Part shown: positions 22,196 to 32,866 of the stretch, one piece after another
Layout: each line of letters starts with the position of its first letter
How positions within the stretch are numbered: the stretch's first letter is position 1
Assembly: GCA_027596195.1 (NCBI GenBank)
Contig: JADGJG010000139.1
Span: forward strand, 1 to 37,990
DNA: 37,990 nucleotides
Source of the DNA: Podochytrium sp. JEL0797
Taxonomy: Eukaryota > Chytridiomycota > Chytridiomycetes > Chytridiales > Chytriomycetaceae
Direction of reading: 5' to 3'
The notes under the pieces: generated by a model
Databases searched by the model: none
Seen by the model: the letters and a program-made list of their open reading frames with translations, nothing else
What the model was told of the DNA's origin: nothing
Translations under genes and position numbers: made by a program

Positions 22196-22976
22196 ATGGC
22201 TGACACTGTTATCTTGGAGGCCGACGCTGCCCAGACTAAGCTCTTCAACAAGTGGACGTGAGTACCCCAAAAACTCGCCCGTGCCTCTTCCCCAGACCTC
22301 AATCTCCTCCTCCCTGCGAATAATCCTTCTCCCTGGCTCAACTCGAATACTAAACTCGAATTTCCCCTCCTAATGCCAGTTTCGACGATGTCGAGGTCAA
22401 GGACATGGCTCTCCAGGTGTGTATTCGCAATCCCCCTCCCCCGAAACCCACCCAATTAACCCCTTTCTCCCACCATAGGACTACGTCATGGTTGCCCCCG
22501 TGTACCTCCCCCACACCGCCGGTCGTTACCAGACCAAGCGTTTCCGTAAGAGCAGATGCCCCATCGTCGAGCGCCTCGCCAACTCCATGATGATGCACGG
22601 CCGCAACAACGGAAAGAAGCTCATGACCGTCCGCATCATCAAGCACTCTTTCGAAATCATCAACCTCCTCACGGACTTGAACCCCATCCAAGTCGTTGTC
22701 GACGCCGTCATCAACACGGGACCCCGTGAAGACTCCACCCGTATCGGTTCCCAGGGAACTGTGCGTCGTCAGGCTGTTGATGTGTCTCCCTTGAGACGCG
22801 TGAACCAGGCGATTGCCCTCTTGACCACCGGTGCTCGTGAGGCTGCTTTCAGAAACTCCAAGACCATTGCCGAGTGCCTTGCTGATGAGTTGATTAACGC
22901 TGCCAAGGGATCTTCCAACTCTTACGCCATCAAGAAGAAGGACGAGCTCGAGCGTGTTGCCAAGTCCAACCGTTAA
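22196..22976 (+). CDS. RPS5: 40S ribosomal protein S5 (uS7)
   Basis: Three exons, 22196..22257, 22380..22416 and 22479..22976; 198 residues. This is the uS7 protein of the small ribosomal subunit, which binds the 18S rRNA head and contacts the mRNA exit and E-site region. Conserved stretches are [63 protein letters not shown] and the C-terminal [18 protein letters not shown], which is nearly invariant in eukaryotes. Both introns lie near the 5' end, typical of highly expressed ribosomal protein genes. Codon use is strongly biased to C-ending codons, as expected for high expression. A decayed piece of its 3' end lies 150 bases downstream. Confidence 0.97.
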
Positions 22977-23081
22977 GAAATTTTGTCATCGTTCTTTTCG
23001 AGTGGGGTTGTTGTTGTTCTGTTTGGAGGAAGGGTGCGGATTTGTGTTTTTTCTTTGGCAGAACGGGGGTTGTAAACCTCA

Positions 23082-23087
23082 AATAAA
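23082..23087 (+). terminator. Poly(A) signal of RPS5
   Basis: AATAAA lies 106 bases after the RPS5 stop, following a T-rich 3' untranslated stretch. Confidence 0.55.
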
Positions 23088-23128
23088 TCTGTTCAACATA
23101 TGCTTTTAAAATGGGTGAATTAATGCAT

Positions 23129-23240
23129 TTGATGTGACCCCCCTGAGAGTTGAGACGCGTCGACCAGGCCATTCCGCTCTTCAACTCTTGCATCATCAAG
23201 AAGAAGGATGAGCTCTCAGCGTCTTTTTCCAACAAGAACG
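23129..23240 (+). pseudogene. Relic of RPS5 3' coding end
   Basis: Two blocks resemble the last RPS5 exon. Block one (about 23129-23182) matches 22777-22824, where RPS5 encodes the [15 protein letters not shown] region. Block two (about 23182-23240) matches 22918-22972, where it encodes [14 protein letters not shown]. About 93 intervening bases of RPS5 are missing and a small insertion is present near the left block. An in-frame stop (TGA) disrupts the first block. It is a short, broken tandem duplicate of the gene's 3' end, not a gene. Confidence 0.75.
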
Positions 23241-23299
23241 CGTTGGAACTCGAAAGCTTTTCATCATTTTTCCTTCCAATAAATAATTTATCAATCAAT

Positions 23300-23305
23300 T
23301 TTATT
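23300..23305 (-). terminator. Possible poly(A) signal, desaturase-like gene
   Basis: This reads AATAAA on the minus strand, 77 bases after the desaturase-like stop at 23382. Position is plausible; nothing else supports it. Confidence 0.4.
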
Positions 23306-23381
23306 TCTATTTGGTCGCCCAAGCAGATAGGATAACAGAATAACAACGCAACTCCAAAAAAAATAACAAATAAAATCTCAT

Positions 23382-25018
23382 CTACAAGTCCTTGCCCTTC
23401 TTCAGCAAGGCCTTGTGTGCCTCCACCTCCGCAACGGTAAACTTCTTGGTTCTAGACTTCAACCAAGCCACTCTCTCCTCCCTCGTCTTGAGAGTCTGCC
23501 CAATCCCCGCGTGATCCACAAGCTTATCCGCAATACGCGAATACCACCCCGTCATCAAACAGAACCACATCTCATCATAATCCGTTCCATCCAACACGAT
23601 CGCGTCCTTGTAAATATCGCGACACTGCAAAAAGTGACGCGGGTGCTCGGTCCAGTGTCGGATGGCGTTCAAGTGGTGCGAAGCGTGGTATCCGTCGTTG
23701 AAACAGAGTGCGTTGAACCGGGAGTTGATGATGGTGATGGAGTTGGAGAGACCACCGCCGAGCGGGGTTTCGGGGTTCAAGAAGGCGTGTTGGGTCCTGC
23801 GGGGGAAAATAAAATTCTTAAGGAATCGAAAAGAAGAGAGACGGCAAAGAGAAAGAGAAAACCGCACCAGTTGCCGCTCATCATACCGAAGCGAGAGAAG
23901 TTGAAGGGAATCCAAATGCACACAAGCATGGCATAGAAGTTGATGGTTGACAAATAAATATTGAGGCCAAGCGTGAGAACTTCGAGACCAATAACAAGCA
24001 GCCCACGGCTTGTTTGGTTGTGCGCAATAAAGTAGCCAGAGAGATCATACCATCCGAGATAGTAAAAGCGGAAAAAGTAACTAAATTTTTCGAATTAGAT
24101 TTCGTTCCGCTTTATAAGAAAAGACGACCACTCACTGCAAGAAGTGTGTAAACTGATCACGCTGGTACAACAGCGTGGATGAAATGTCCTCAAGATTGTT
24201 GTCGGAAACATGGTGCATCTAGATGCCCAACGTTTGTCAGCAACTCGGATTCCGTGCCAAAGCAGATCGAAAAACAATTTTCGGGGGGGGGGGGGGCTCA
24301 CCTTGATGTGATGGAAGTAGTACGAAAACCACGTCTGTCCAAAGAAGGGACCCAAGAACACGGGCAGCCAGTAGTCCAAGATTTCGAGCTTGAACGACTT
24401 TCTGTGAGCGCTCACGTGGAGGGCCAAGTGGAATGGTCCGATTTGAATCAGGACGGCCACAACGTGGGCAATCGCATGAATCCATGAAACCTTGACAAAG
24501 AACATGTAGAGGAAGGACGGCACCAGGGTCACTAATATTACATATTTTAGTTTTTTCGAAATCGGCCGCAGCACACAGGCTGCGGGAGGTCCCATGTCCG
24601 CGACTAGAGAGTGATATCAAAGTAATACCGCGCAAGGAGGGTAAGCCATCAGCTTCCAGGGCCCCGACAACTTGATGTTCCCGGCAATTGGATTTTGACA
24701 GGGGGGGTGGGGCGTGGAGCAAATTGGATTTTCAAACTTACGAGTTGCACAGAAGGCGACGTTGAAGATTTGAAGGTCCCGACGGTCACGCAGGAACATG
24801 AAGGCGAACCGCTCATAGAGGCTGACGGGTTCAATGTTTCGGATGGTCGAGAGGTGCGATCCAGGGTACTTCTCCATGATCCCGCCGCGGTCAAAGCCGT
24901 GCGAGACAGTGTTTTCAACGTCCCAGTTCTCAGCCAGGGCTTGCATGATGTTGGTGTCATCGAGGAGCACCTTGGCGGTGGCGGAAGGGGCGACCGGCTT
25001 TGTCGTTGGCACAGGCAT
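23382..25018 (-). CDS. Membrane fatty-acid desaturase-like protein
   Basis: Five exons, complement of 23382..23796, 23868..24080, 24136..24218, 24302..24531 and 24742..25018; 405 residues. Three histidine boxes typical of membrane di-iron desaturases/hydroxylases are present: HVSAHR (about 131-135), HHIKMHH (about 166-172, rebuilt across an intron) and HASHH (about 305-309). Hydrophobic segments lie between them (VTLVPSFLYMFFV, IAHVVAVLIQIGPF, LGLNIYLSTINFYAML). Such enzymes use oxygen and electrons to desaturate or hydroxylate lipid acyl chains, usually in the ER membrane. The exact substrate cannot be told. There is no fused cytochrome b5 domain. The first intron is unusually long for this window (210 nt). 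The start at 25018 is the first ATG of the frame. An intron holds a run of 14 C on the coding strand. Confidence 0.8.
24283..24296. repeat. Poly-G tract (14 G) in an intron
   Basis: Fourteen G on the plus strand (poly-C on the transcribed sense strand) lie just inside the 5' end of an intron of the desaturase-like gene, right after its GTGAG donor. The length may be unstable. Confidence 0.75.
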
Positions 25019-25346
25019 GTTTTGACGATCTATTTTGCCGGGAAGAAAAAATTCAATACCCAAAAGTGATTGCCTTCCTTTTTCGTGGAAGAGTTCGACA
25101 GGAAGAAAGAGAAAGAAAGTAATTGGGATCCGGCCTCTCGCTGCCGTGTATTCGAAGCCACCACTACGACCAATCTCACGTTATCTCGAAACTCCTCCTT
25201 TCCACGAGCAGCGCGAAACGAAATTTCCGACTCCTTAGAGATCGTGAGTCAGAATTCTCTTTGTTTTGATTGTCAGATTCAAAGAAAACAGGAACGGTGA
25301 CTCCGTCTGTGCATTGGTTGGAATTCAAGCTTCAAGAAACGAATTC
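25019..25346. other. Intergenic, promoter of desaturase-like gene
   Basis: This gap lies upstream of the minus-strand desaturase-like gene and downstream of OMA1, which is on the same strand. Short open frames on the plus strand resemble nothing known. No specific element is recognised beyond the OMA1 poly(A) signal at its right edge. Confidence 0.4.
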
Positions 25347-25352
25347 TTTATT
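25347..25352 (-). terminator. Poly(A) signal close to OMA1 stop
   Basis: AATAAA on the minus strand begins 5 bases after the OMA1 stop codon, giving a very short 3' untranslated region if used. Confidence 0.5.
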
Positions 25353-25357
25353 CTTTC

Positions 25358-26681
25358 TTAGTGCGTGTGACCTCCAAACGCGCTTCGATTGAACAGCGAA
25401 AATAGTGGAAGTGTCTGGTGGCAGTCCGAATTTTCTCGAACGCGTCGTGCTTCAGGCAGCCATTCGGTGATCTTTTGAATTCGGTTGTCGTGAGAAGGAT
25501 GTGTTGACAGGAATTGAGATACAGAGGGGTCCGTGTCCATCGACTTCATGCGCTACAGAATATGAAAAGTTTAGAAAAACAGTGCGGCGAAGAAACAGAA
25601 GATCGAAAATGTACCTTCCACATTCCCACAGCTGCATCAGGATCGTAACAAGCTTGAGCCATCAATTGCAACCCGATAAAATCAGCTTCTTCCTCGCACA
25701 TGCGCGAGAATGGTCTCATAAGTCCAATATCCGACAAAATTCGCGCAAGGTATCCGGCATCGAAAATGAATGAGACGAGAACTTGGCCAAGGAAAACGAT
25801 TTTCATTGCGCTCATTTTTTCGGCCGAATGGCGCGCAACCTGGTGAGCAACTTCGTGGCCCAAAACGGCGGCGAGTCCATCTTCATTCTGCACGACTGGA
25901 AGGATCCCACTGAACACAAAAACTTTGCCGCCGGGAATCACGAAGGCGTTTTTTTGAGGATGGTCGATCAAGTGAATCTGCTTGTGGGGTTAATTTTGTT
26001 TGGGTTTCCAAATTCACACCGTACCTCCCAATCGACATCATTGATCCCAGCCACTTTAATGATATTCCTGGCCACTTTGGCGACCCACATACTCGTTGGG
26101 TGATTCTAATATCGAAATTGCGAATTCAACATTTGGAATAATGCGACACGCGAAAACAAACCTGAGGAACGAGTCGATTCTTATACTCCTGCATGATTTC
26201 GTTGTATGCCTGCAGGCCCATGGCTTCCTCGTCAGCCTTTGTCATGTCCATGAAGCGAGTGCGGCCCGAAATTGGAACGGTTTCGAGATGGGTCCCGTAA
26301 TACAGCCCGACGAGTGCTGAGTTGTATTTTAGTGGCCAGGATGGAGTGGACGAATCACGTTGCGCAGGATCCGACGCAATCCGCGATCGACAAAAGGAAC
26401 ACCGAACGCACCCGTCCCACCGCCCACATACATCCACATGCGTTTGTTTTGGTAGAACGGCGTCTCTGTTCGTGTTGATTAGATGCCGGTAACGATGCAA
26501 GGGCGGATCATCACTCACGCCGCTGTTTGAAATAGTTTGGCTGGACGGTCATCTGAGGAGGGCGGGTGCCAGTCCCTCTCCTGCGCGCCGTAGAGAATGA
26601 GGCATTGGCGAGTCGTGTGGAAAGAGGTGTGGCCGGTGGGTTGAACGCAGCGAGAAGAGGTCGTTGAACGAGGCGCATCAT
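25358..26681 (-). CDS. OMA1: Mitochondrial metalloendopeptidase OMA1
   Basis: Six exons, complement of 25358..25552, 25615..25977, 26025..26105, 26162..26316, 26403..26465 and 26519..26681; 339 residues, matching yeast Oma1 (about 345). Peptidase family M48. The zinc motif HEVAH is at about 195-199, the third ligand in EEEAD at about 250, and NAFVIPGGK precedes them. The N-terminus is basic with Ser/Thr and no acids for the first 50 residues, a mitochondrial presequence. A membrane segment (MYVGGGTGAFALVGLYYG) is formed across the second intron and is followed by THLETVPISGR, typical of the family. The C-terminus keeps STHPSHDNRI. OMA1 is an inner-membrane stress protease that cleaves proteins such as OPA1/Mgm1 regulators. 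The second intron has alternative short boundaries; I chose the pair that restores the membrane helix. It lies 83 bases downstream of the DZIP1-like gene. Confidence 0.9.
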
Positions 26682-26759
26682 TTCGTGGTGACGTTGTGAT
26701 CTTTTCGAAACGTGGCGAAAATTCGGAAGTCCGCCCCTTCATTCGTTTTCTTTCCGCGC

Positions 26760-26765
26760 TTTATT
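26760..26765 (-). terminator. Poly(A) signal overlapping DZIP1-like stop
   Basis: The minus strand reads TGAATAAAG, so AATAAA overlaps the last base of the stop codon. With OMA1 starting only 83 bases further on, the intergenic space is very compact. Confidence 0.5.
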
Positions 26766-29700
26766 CAAATATCAGTTATAGAAATGGAGTCTGAGTCTAG
26801 ATCAAATTCGTCAAGGTCATGGCGCCGCGCATTCGCTTTTCCTTGAACCTTTTCTCCTACATCAAGAAATCAGACTCTTTCAATGAATTATAAATCGACT
26901 TACTTTGCATCGAAGGCGACTCTTTGACTAGCTTTGAGGTAACTGGCAGCGTTGGAGTTCGGTCGCGAGAATCATCCGAATCTGTGAACTCGGACAGAAA
27001 CTCGGAAATTTCGGTATCTGCATTGAGCCCAGGTTTCACTGCAACAGCAACCGTTGGTCTATGTGAAAAGAATTTAGAATCTGATGAAGCCGAATTTCTG
27101 CAATACTTACAGTGAGCCAAACGCCGTCTTTTTGAAAATATTTTCCACGGGAGCATTGTCCTTCAGGTTGAAGTTCACAGACTGTGACGACGCGCGTTTC
27201 ACGGAACTCGACCTCGAGAGTGGCTTGAGCGCGGAAGCTGCAAGTTCGCCATTCGATTTTCTCGCCATCTGGCTGTTGCTCCCAGTAGCACGGCTGTCTG
27301 AGCTGATATCGTCACTCAATTCGGAAACATCGAACGAGTCTTCGGACGGCTTTTGTGCCGACAGTGGTCGTGAAGGAACTTGCAATGTCTGAACAGCCCG
27401 AATTGTGGGCTTCGGCTCGGCAGTCTCCTTTTCGACACTCATTACTGTCACTGACTGAGGGGCTGATTTTATCACGATAGGCGTCGGTAAAGGTGCTTTT
27501 GAAGGTGCGGGAATTGCCGATATATTATCACTGGTGGGATCATCCGAATATCCTGTCATCATGTCCGAAGGGTACTCTTGGTTGTTTTCGAACGATCGTC
27601 GTTTGCCTTCAGATTGCTTCTCAGAAGTTTTCACAGCTGGCTGCACGGCAGACGATGATTCCTCTTTGGATACAGAAACAGAGTGTGTTTGGTTGTCGCT
27701 AGTTTCGTCGTCGGAACCATCGCTAGTGGCAGAATCGCTGCTCTCACTCGACGAGTCCGAAACAGATGTATGCTCATCGATATCAGCCTCTTTTCCGTTG
27801 TTCTTTGACGTGTTCCCCGAAAAGAGGTCTTTCAAAGAACTGGACCCCATTGCCCCTTGTGGAGGTTTGAAAAGTTGCCCGATATTCTTTGCTGAGGCTC
27901 CCATGGATTGCATCCAATTTTTCTTCTCTGGAGACGGAGCCGGAGCCGGAGTGATTTCGATGGATTTGTCAACCACAACGGAAACGTCTGATGACTTTCT
28001 TTTGTCGACTGAAGATTTTGAAGACTTCATCGATGCCTCTTTGCTCTTGGATTCCAAGATCACGTCCAAGTTTAGAGATTTGTTATTTGATGGAGGTGCT
28101 GGAGCTGCTTTTTTGGGTGGTGGTTTGACTCCGGGTTTCGTGATGATCGGAGGCGGAAACGACGCCGGTCGTTTCTTTGATTCTGTAAGGTGCCCATAAA
28201 AGAAATTAGCATATGGAACTTGATCTCAGGGATATACCTTTGTCTGACACTTGAAGTTTGGTAATGCTGCCGCGGCGTGTTCCGCCATCCTTCAACGGCT
28301 CAGTTGCGACGGGTTTCGGCTTCGGTTTAAAGTTTTGCCTTGCAGCGTCCGCAATTTTGGAATCAAGATACACTCTCGTTTCCTTGTATAACGGAACCTT
28401 TGCATCTTTGCTCGTGATCGCATCCTTTTGGAACCTGAAATTGTCCGACTTCAGAAATACAGCATCACAACAGCTCAACTCACGTGCTCCACTTCTTTTT
28501 CAATTCTTGCTGTACTTTCTCATCTGCCCACTGTGTCAAAACTGTCGTTTCATTCACTCCGCAGCGAGCTAATTCGGCGTCGACGCGTTTCAAAATTTCA
28601 CTTTGTTGCTTGCTGATTTCGGTGGTAGATTGATCAAATATAGTCAAGACCCAAGGTTTTGCTGGCAAAGGAGTACCTAATTTTGAAAAAATAAACATCG
28701 CTTTCGTCAAAAGTGCGATTCTCACATTGGTTCGATTCCATGAGGGCAAGCGCTTCCTTCCAGTTCAAAGGATCCAGTTTTCTATTAACTTGAGCCTGTG
28801 GTGGTGAAGGCTGCGGTTTCTTAGAGATTACTTCGATGTCTCTTGTTTTGGTCGACTCCGGCGCCGTCGAGGGTTTGGCAGCTTGGATTGTTGGCGGCTG
28901 CAATTCGAACAAAATTAAATCAAAAACCTCTTGATATGCAACTAACCTGCTGTTCCGGTACTTTCGCGGCTATTTTCTTGGACAAGGGAGCATCGTCATC
29001 GTCAGACGTGTCGCCGAAGCTCTTTTCATCCGCAGCAGGTTTCTAGAACCAATCCAGTCAGAATACATCGCACCTTGGGGAGATATATCATAATTCAGCT
29101 TACCACTTCCACTTTTTTGCCCACCAAGGCAGAAAGGGGTTTGTCATCACTCGAAGATGAGGAGGAGGTGGACCCAGTCGACGACCCACTCGACGACCCG
29201 CTGGATCCAGAGCCACTCTTATCTTTAGGAACAATCTCAATACTTTTCACTTTAGCCACTGTAATCTCCTGCGCTGGGGGCGATACAGGCTGAATCGGAG
29301 TAACTTCAATTTCTCGCGCCTTGGATGGAACAGTACTCTCCCCACCACCCAAGAACGATGCAACCATAGTTCCCAATGATGCAGCCACAATAGCCGCACT
29401 CGCGGCCGCCGCAACATCTGTGGCATCTATGTGATGTTCCTGCGAAGCCACAGCCGGCTTCGGTGGTGACGCGACAATAGGTTTCGGTTGTTTTGGCTTC
29501 TTCTTAGAAACCTCCACTGCGTGATGGAGTAAGTTTGAAAGTGGGTGGGATTTTTGGCTGTTCAAAGATTTGAGTTCTTGGCTCATGAGCGATTTGAGTT
29601 CGTGATCTCGCACTTCGTTGAGCTGGTGTTCTTGTTTGAGGGCGTCACGAAGAGTGGATATTTGACTGGTTGCTTTTTCGAGACGCGATTCCATTTCCCG

Positions 29701-31693
29701 TCGTTCTTTTTCCTGTTCTCAAGTTAGCTCGGCACAATGGAAGGGGGTGGAACGGACAAACCTTGTCCTGTGTCAGCGACTTCTTCATTGCCTCCACTTG
29801 CTGCTCGAATTTAGCAGTTATCGCAGCAATCGCTTCCGCATTTCGCTTTTCCACATCGGCAGCTTGGACAGGACCCATCAGGCCTCGACCGTCGTCATCG
29901 TCCTCGAGTTTTCCAAACCGCGTTCTCGTGTTCTTGTCCTTGAGTTGTTTCTGTAAAGGAGCATCAGCCATGAAATTTGTGACGAGGTGGAGCTCACAAT
30001 AATAGTCTCAAGAGCGACTTTCTCCTCCTCGAATTCGGCGCGTTCGTCAGAAAGCTGCTGATGAATGCTCGATTTCAGAGCATGCAACTCTTTTTCATTC
30101 TTCAGCCGCTCTTGCTCGTGATGTTCTTGAAGTTGTTTCTGGAAACCGCTTTGAGTTTGAAGGTTGACAAACGGGGAAAACTCTCCAACCTGTTTCGCCT
30201 CCATCTCCTTCCCCATGCGTTCCTCCATTTCAGCTCGAATCGACGCTTCCGACTCTTTCATCTTTGAGCCCAATTGTTTCACTGTTTCGTTCAAATTCTC
30301 CAACGTCATTTTCTCGTCGCCACCAGCCCCTCCATTCGGAGCACTGCCATACATCATTGGATGAAACGGATACATTTGTGGTCCTCCATATCCCCCCATG
30401 ATTCCACGATCCAGCATTGCTGGTTGGTGCTGTTGCTGCTGATTGCGAGAGACTTCAGGGTGTCGTCGGAGCATGTGGTTTTCGAGATAAACAGGAGCTT
30501 TGAATACTTTAGAGCATTGTGTGCATCTCTGATAGGAGAGGAATATGTTAAGGATGTTGGTGGTAAACGAAAAAACCGCGACTGACATGATATGTTGCCG
30601 CATCGCTGACTGCGCCGTCCCTGTTGTCGCCAGCATACCCAGGAACTCGGGCCATCAGTTGATACGCGTATAAAGCCTTTTTACTGCTTCTGTTCTCCTT
30701 TTTCATCGCGTTGAATTGCTCGGTCTACTCATGTGACATGGAGGGGTGAAAAGAAGGACGGTGAGACTCTTTCTGTACCATGCGATATCAGAATTCTGTA
30801 CCTGCTTCTCGTATGCCGCTGTCACAAGCTCCAACTTGTCCAACGTCGCTTGGAGATCCTGAGAAAGCACAGCTTGCGTTTCAGACAAGAAATCTTGCGT
30901 GTGAACGAGATATTCGATAATCAGTTGCGAGATTTTGAATAGTTTGAGAAAGTTGGGATCCACGTAGCGAACATCTGGGTATCGGGGAGGAAAAGCGCGT
31001 GAGTCATTTTTAGGATAAAGGATAACGAACAACCTTCAGAATCTACATCGCAAAACGTTATATTCTCCATGATTTCTTGCAATGCCGCGATATCAACCTG
31101 CGAAAAATCGATTTTTTTGTTTGTTTTCGATAACCGGAATCGAAGGAAAATACCTCTCGTTGAACGCGATCCACTTGCAATGCAGCCAAAAGTCTCCAAT
31201 CTATCCTCTCCGATCGCCTCTTGAAATAAAATCCAGCCATAGTTCCCGTCAACGGGGTCGAATCTCGCGATTTTCTGTTGACAGCTGGAGGTTCGCGATG
31301 CGGGGAATGGAACCCAAACCCACCGCCATGCGAATTATTATAGCTGTGATGAGGTATTGATGGCTGAGACGACTCGGGATCAATATTGACAGATTTCGAA
31401 GAAACCCAATGATTGCTTTTACGCGACGATGCCGGTGGGGCCGGATGAACATTCTCGTCAGAAGATCCGATTCCTCCGGACATGGATCTTTGATGATTGC
31501 TTTGCTGTGCAGGCGCATGCGGAGGCGTGCGTTCATGCAAGTGTTGTTTGGATCGGTGTTGGAAGCTTGACAGGACGTTATGCGCTTCGCTTGTGATCTT
31601 GTGCAGACGAGATCGGATTCCGTTCGACTCGGGATGTAGAGATTCGTTCGATTCAAAGGATCCGGGAAGTGGGTGAACGTGTTCGGGATCCAT
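26765..31693 (-). CDS. DZIP1/Iguana homologue, ciliary basal-body protein
   Basis: Fourteen exons, complement of 26765..26856, 26904..27058, 27111..28182, 28238..28434, 28484..28676, 28726..28897, 28947..29042, 29104..29712, 29762..29950, 29998..30528, 30587..30724, 30802..30974, 31034..31097 and 31154..31693; 1,406 residues. The N-terminal DZIP1 domain lies at about 165-260: KRRSERIDWRLLAAL, ITFCDVDSE and VDPNFLKLFKISQLIIEYL. One C2H2 finger follows (C307, C310, H323, H328 in CTQCSKVFKAPVYLENH). Then come coiled-coil helices rich in Glu, Lys and Gln, and a long Ser/Lys/Pro-rich tail. In animals DZIP1 sits at the basal body/transition zone and is needed for ciliogenesis and Hedgehog signalling. 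A fungus without Hedgehog would use it for the zoospore flagellum (inference). All 13 introns keep phase. The first 150 residues are variable. Confidence 0.88.
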
Positions 31694-32036
31694 AGGGCAA
31701 AAAAATGTTTGTCGTTTGATTTTGAGTGTCTGGTTTGTTTGGCTCAAGAAGCAAAATAAGAGGACAGCTGCTTTCCGCCTTCGTGAGGAATAGTGAACGT
31801 CTGCCAACTTCTTATCGTCACGCCAAATTCCAAAAACTGTTCACTTTTTGCAATGAGTGCAATTTGGCCTTGGAGCTGATCGTCTCATCTCTGCATAATC
31901 GAAACCAAATATCCCGTTTCCTCCCACTTTTCTCCCTCCCCCTTGTATCCGGCAAGTCCTTTCGTTTCGGCTTGCCAAAAAAAATTTCGGGGCGTCGTTT
32001 TTTTTTCTTTTTCCACCAAATCCAACCAAACTCCCA
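31694..32036. promoter_or_regulatory. Divergent promoter, DZIP1-like and TCTP
   Basis: This 343-base gap lies between the two start codons and must hold both promoters. A T-rich pyrimidine tract (TTTTTTTTCTTTTTCCACC at about 32000-32018) precedes the TCTP start, as is common for highly expressed fungal genes. No TATA box is clear. Confidence 0.5.
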
Positions 32037-32773
32037 ATGCTTTTGTACACGGACGTTATCTCAGGTGCGTGAGGGGCCTCGTTGTGGCACTGCGAGAGAG
32101 AATGTGTTTCTAACTTGCCGCATTGCACAGGCGACGAGCTCCTCTCTGACGCTTACAAGATCACCGAGATCGACGACTTCCTCATGGAGGTTGACTGCCA
32201 AGTGAGTTTTGTGCCCTTGTTGTTCTGTGTTGCTCTGGCTGGGAAGGGAAGGATCGGAAGAGAAGGGGACCGGATGCTGGCAAGGGCGCGGCCGTGCTTG
32301 TGCCGAAAAGAAACAACCGCCAAATTGATGTCGAACCGAGGTCTAACCGCACTCCCCGCCCGCAGATGATCAAGATCCGTGAGGGTGACGTTGACATTGG
32401 TGCCAACGCCTCCGCTGAGGGCGGTGACGACGAAGCCGTCGAGGAGGGCGAGACGATCGTCAACAACGTGGTCTACTCCCTGCGTCTCCAGAGCTCTGGA
32501 TTCGACAAGAAGTCCTACATGACCTACATCAAGGGATACATGAAGGCCATCAAGGAACACCTCGCTGCCAAAAACGACCCCAGGCTCGCTGACTTTGAGA
32601 ACAAGGCCAAGGTTGCGGTCAAGAAGATTCTTGGAAACTTTGGCGACTACGAGTGCTACGTTGGTGAGAGCATGAACCCAGACGGAATGGTTCTCCTCTT
32701 GAACTACCGTGAGGATGGAACCACCCCGTACTTTACTTTGTGGAAGGATGGTCTCAAGGCGCAGAAGGTCTAA
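32037..32773 (+). CDS. Translationally controlled tumour protein (TCTP)
   Basis: Three exons, 32037..32064, 32131..32201 and 32366..32773; 168 residues, the usual size. TCTP is an abundant small cytosolic protein with an Mss4-like fold, linked to growth control, translation elongation, microtubules and stress (yeast Tma19). Family marks are MLLYTDVISGDELLSDAYK at the start, EGDVDIGANASAEG, and near the end ECYVGESMNPDGMVLLLNYR followed by EDGTTPYF and WKDGLKAQKV. The first exon encodes only nine full codons. Codon use is strongly biased, as in RPS5, fitting high expression. It is transcribed away from the DZIP1-like gene. Confidence 0.96.
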
Positions 32774-32801
32774 ATTTGTGTTCTTTGTTTATTCTGAATG
32801 C

Positions 32802-32807
32802 AATAAA
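32802..32807 (+). terminator. Poly(A) signal of TCTP
   Basis: AATAAA lies 28 bases after the TCTP stop. Only 59 bases separate it from the next start codon on the same strand. Confidence 0.6.
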
Positions 32808-32866
32808 GGAATGTGAAGAAGATGGAATGTGGAATGGAATGCAAACAAAAACAAAAAAAAAACACG

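Noticed and set aside
24237..24722. Open minus-strand frame covering the first desaturase intron
   Set aside because: It does not give membrane segments or histidine boxes. Direct splicing of 24742 to 24531 restores a continuous hydrophobic helix in the family's expected place.
26317..26358. Alternative 42-nt second intron in OMA1
   Set aside because: Poor donor (GTCCAC), and the resulting protein would interrupt the membrane helix. The 86-nt intron 26317-26402 gives a clean family match.
28634..28912. Early stop of the DZIP1-like protein by reading through an intron
   Set aside because: A consensus GTGAG donor and TTAG acceptor remove the segment and restore a long downstream frame in phase.
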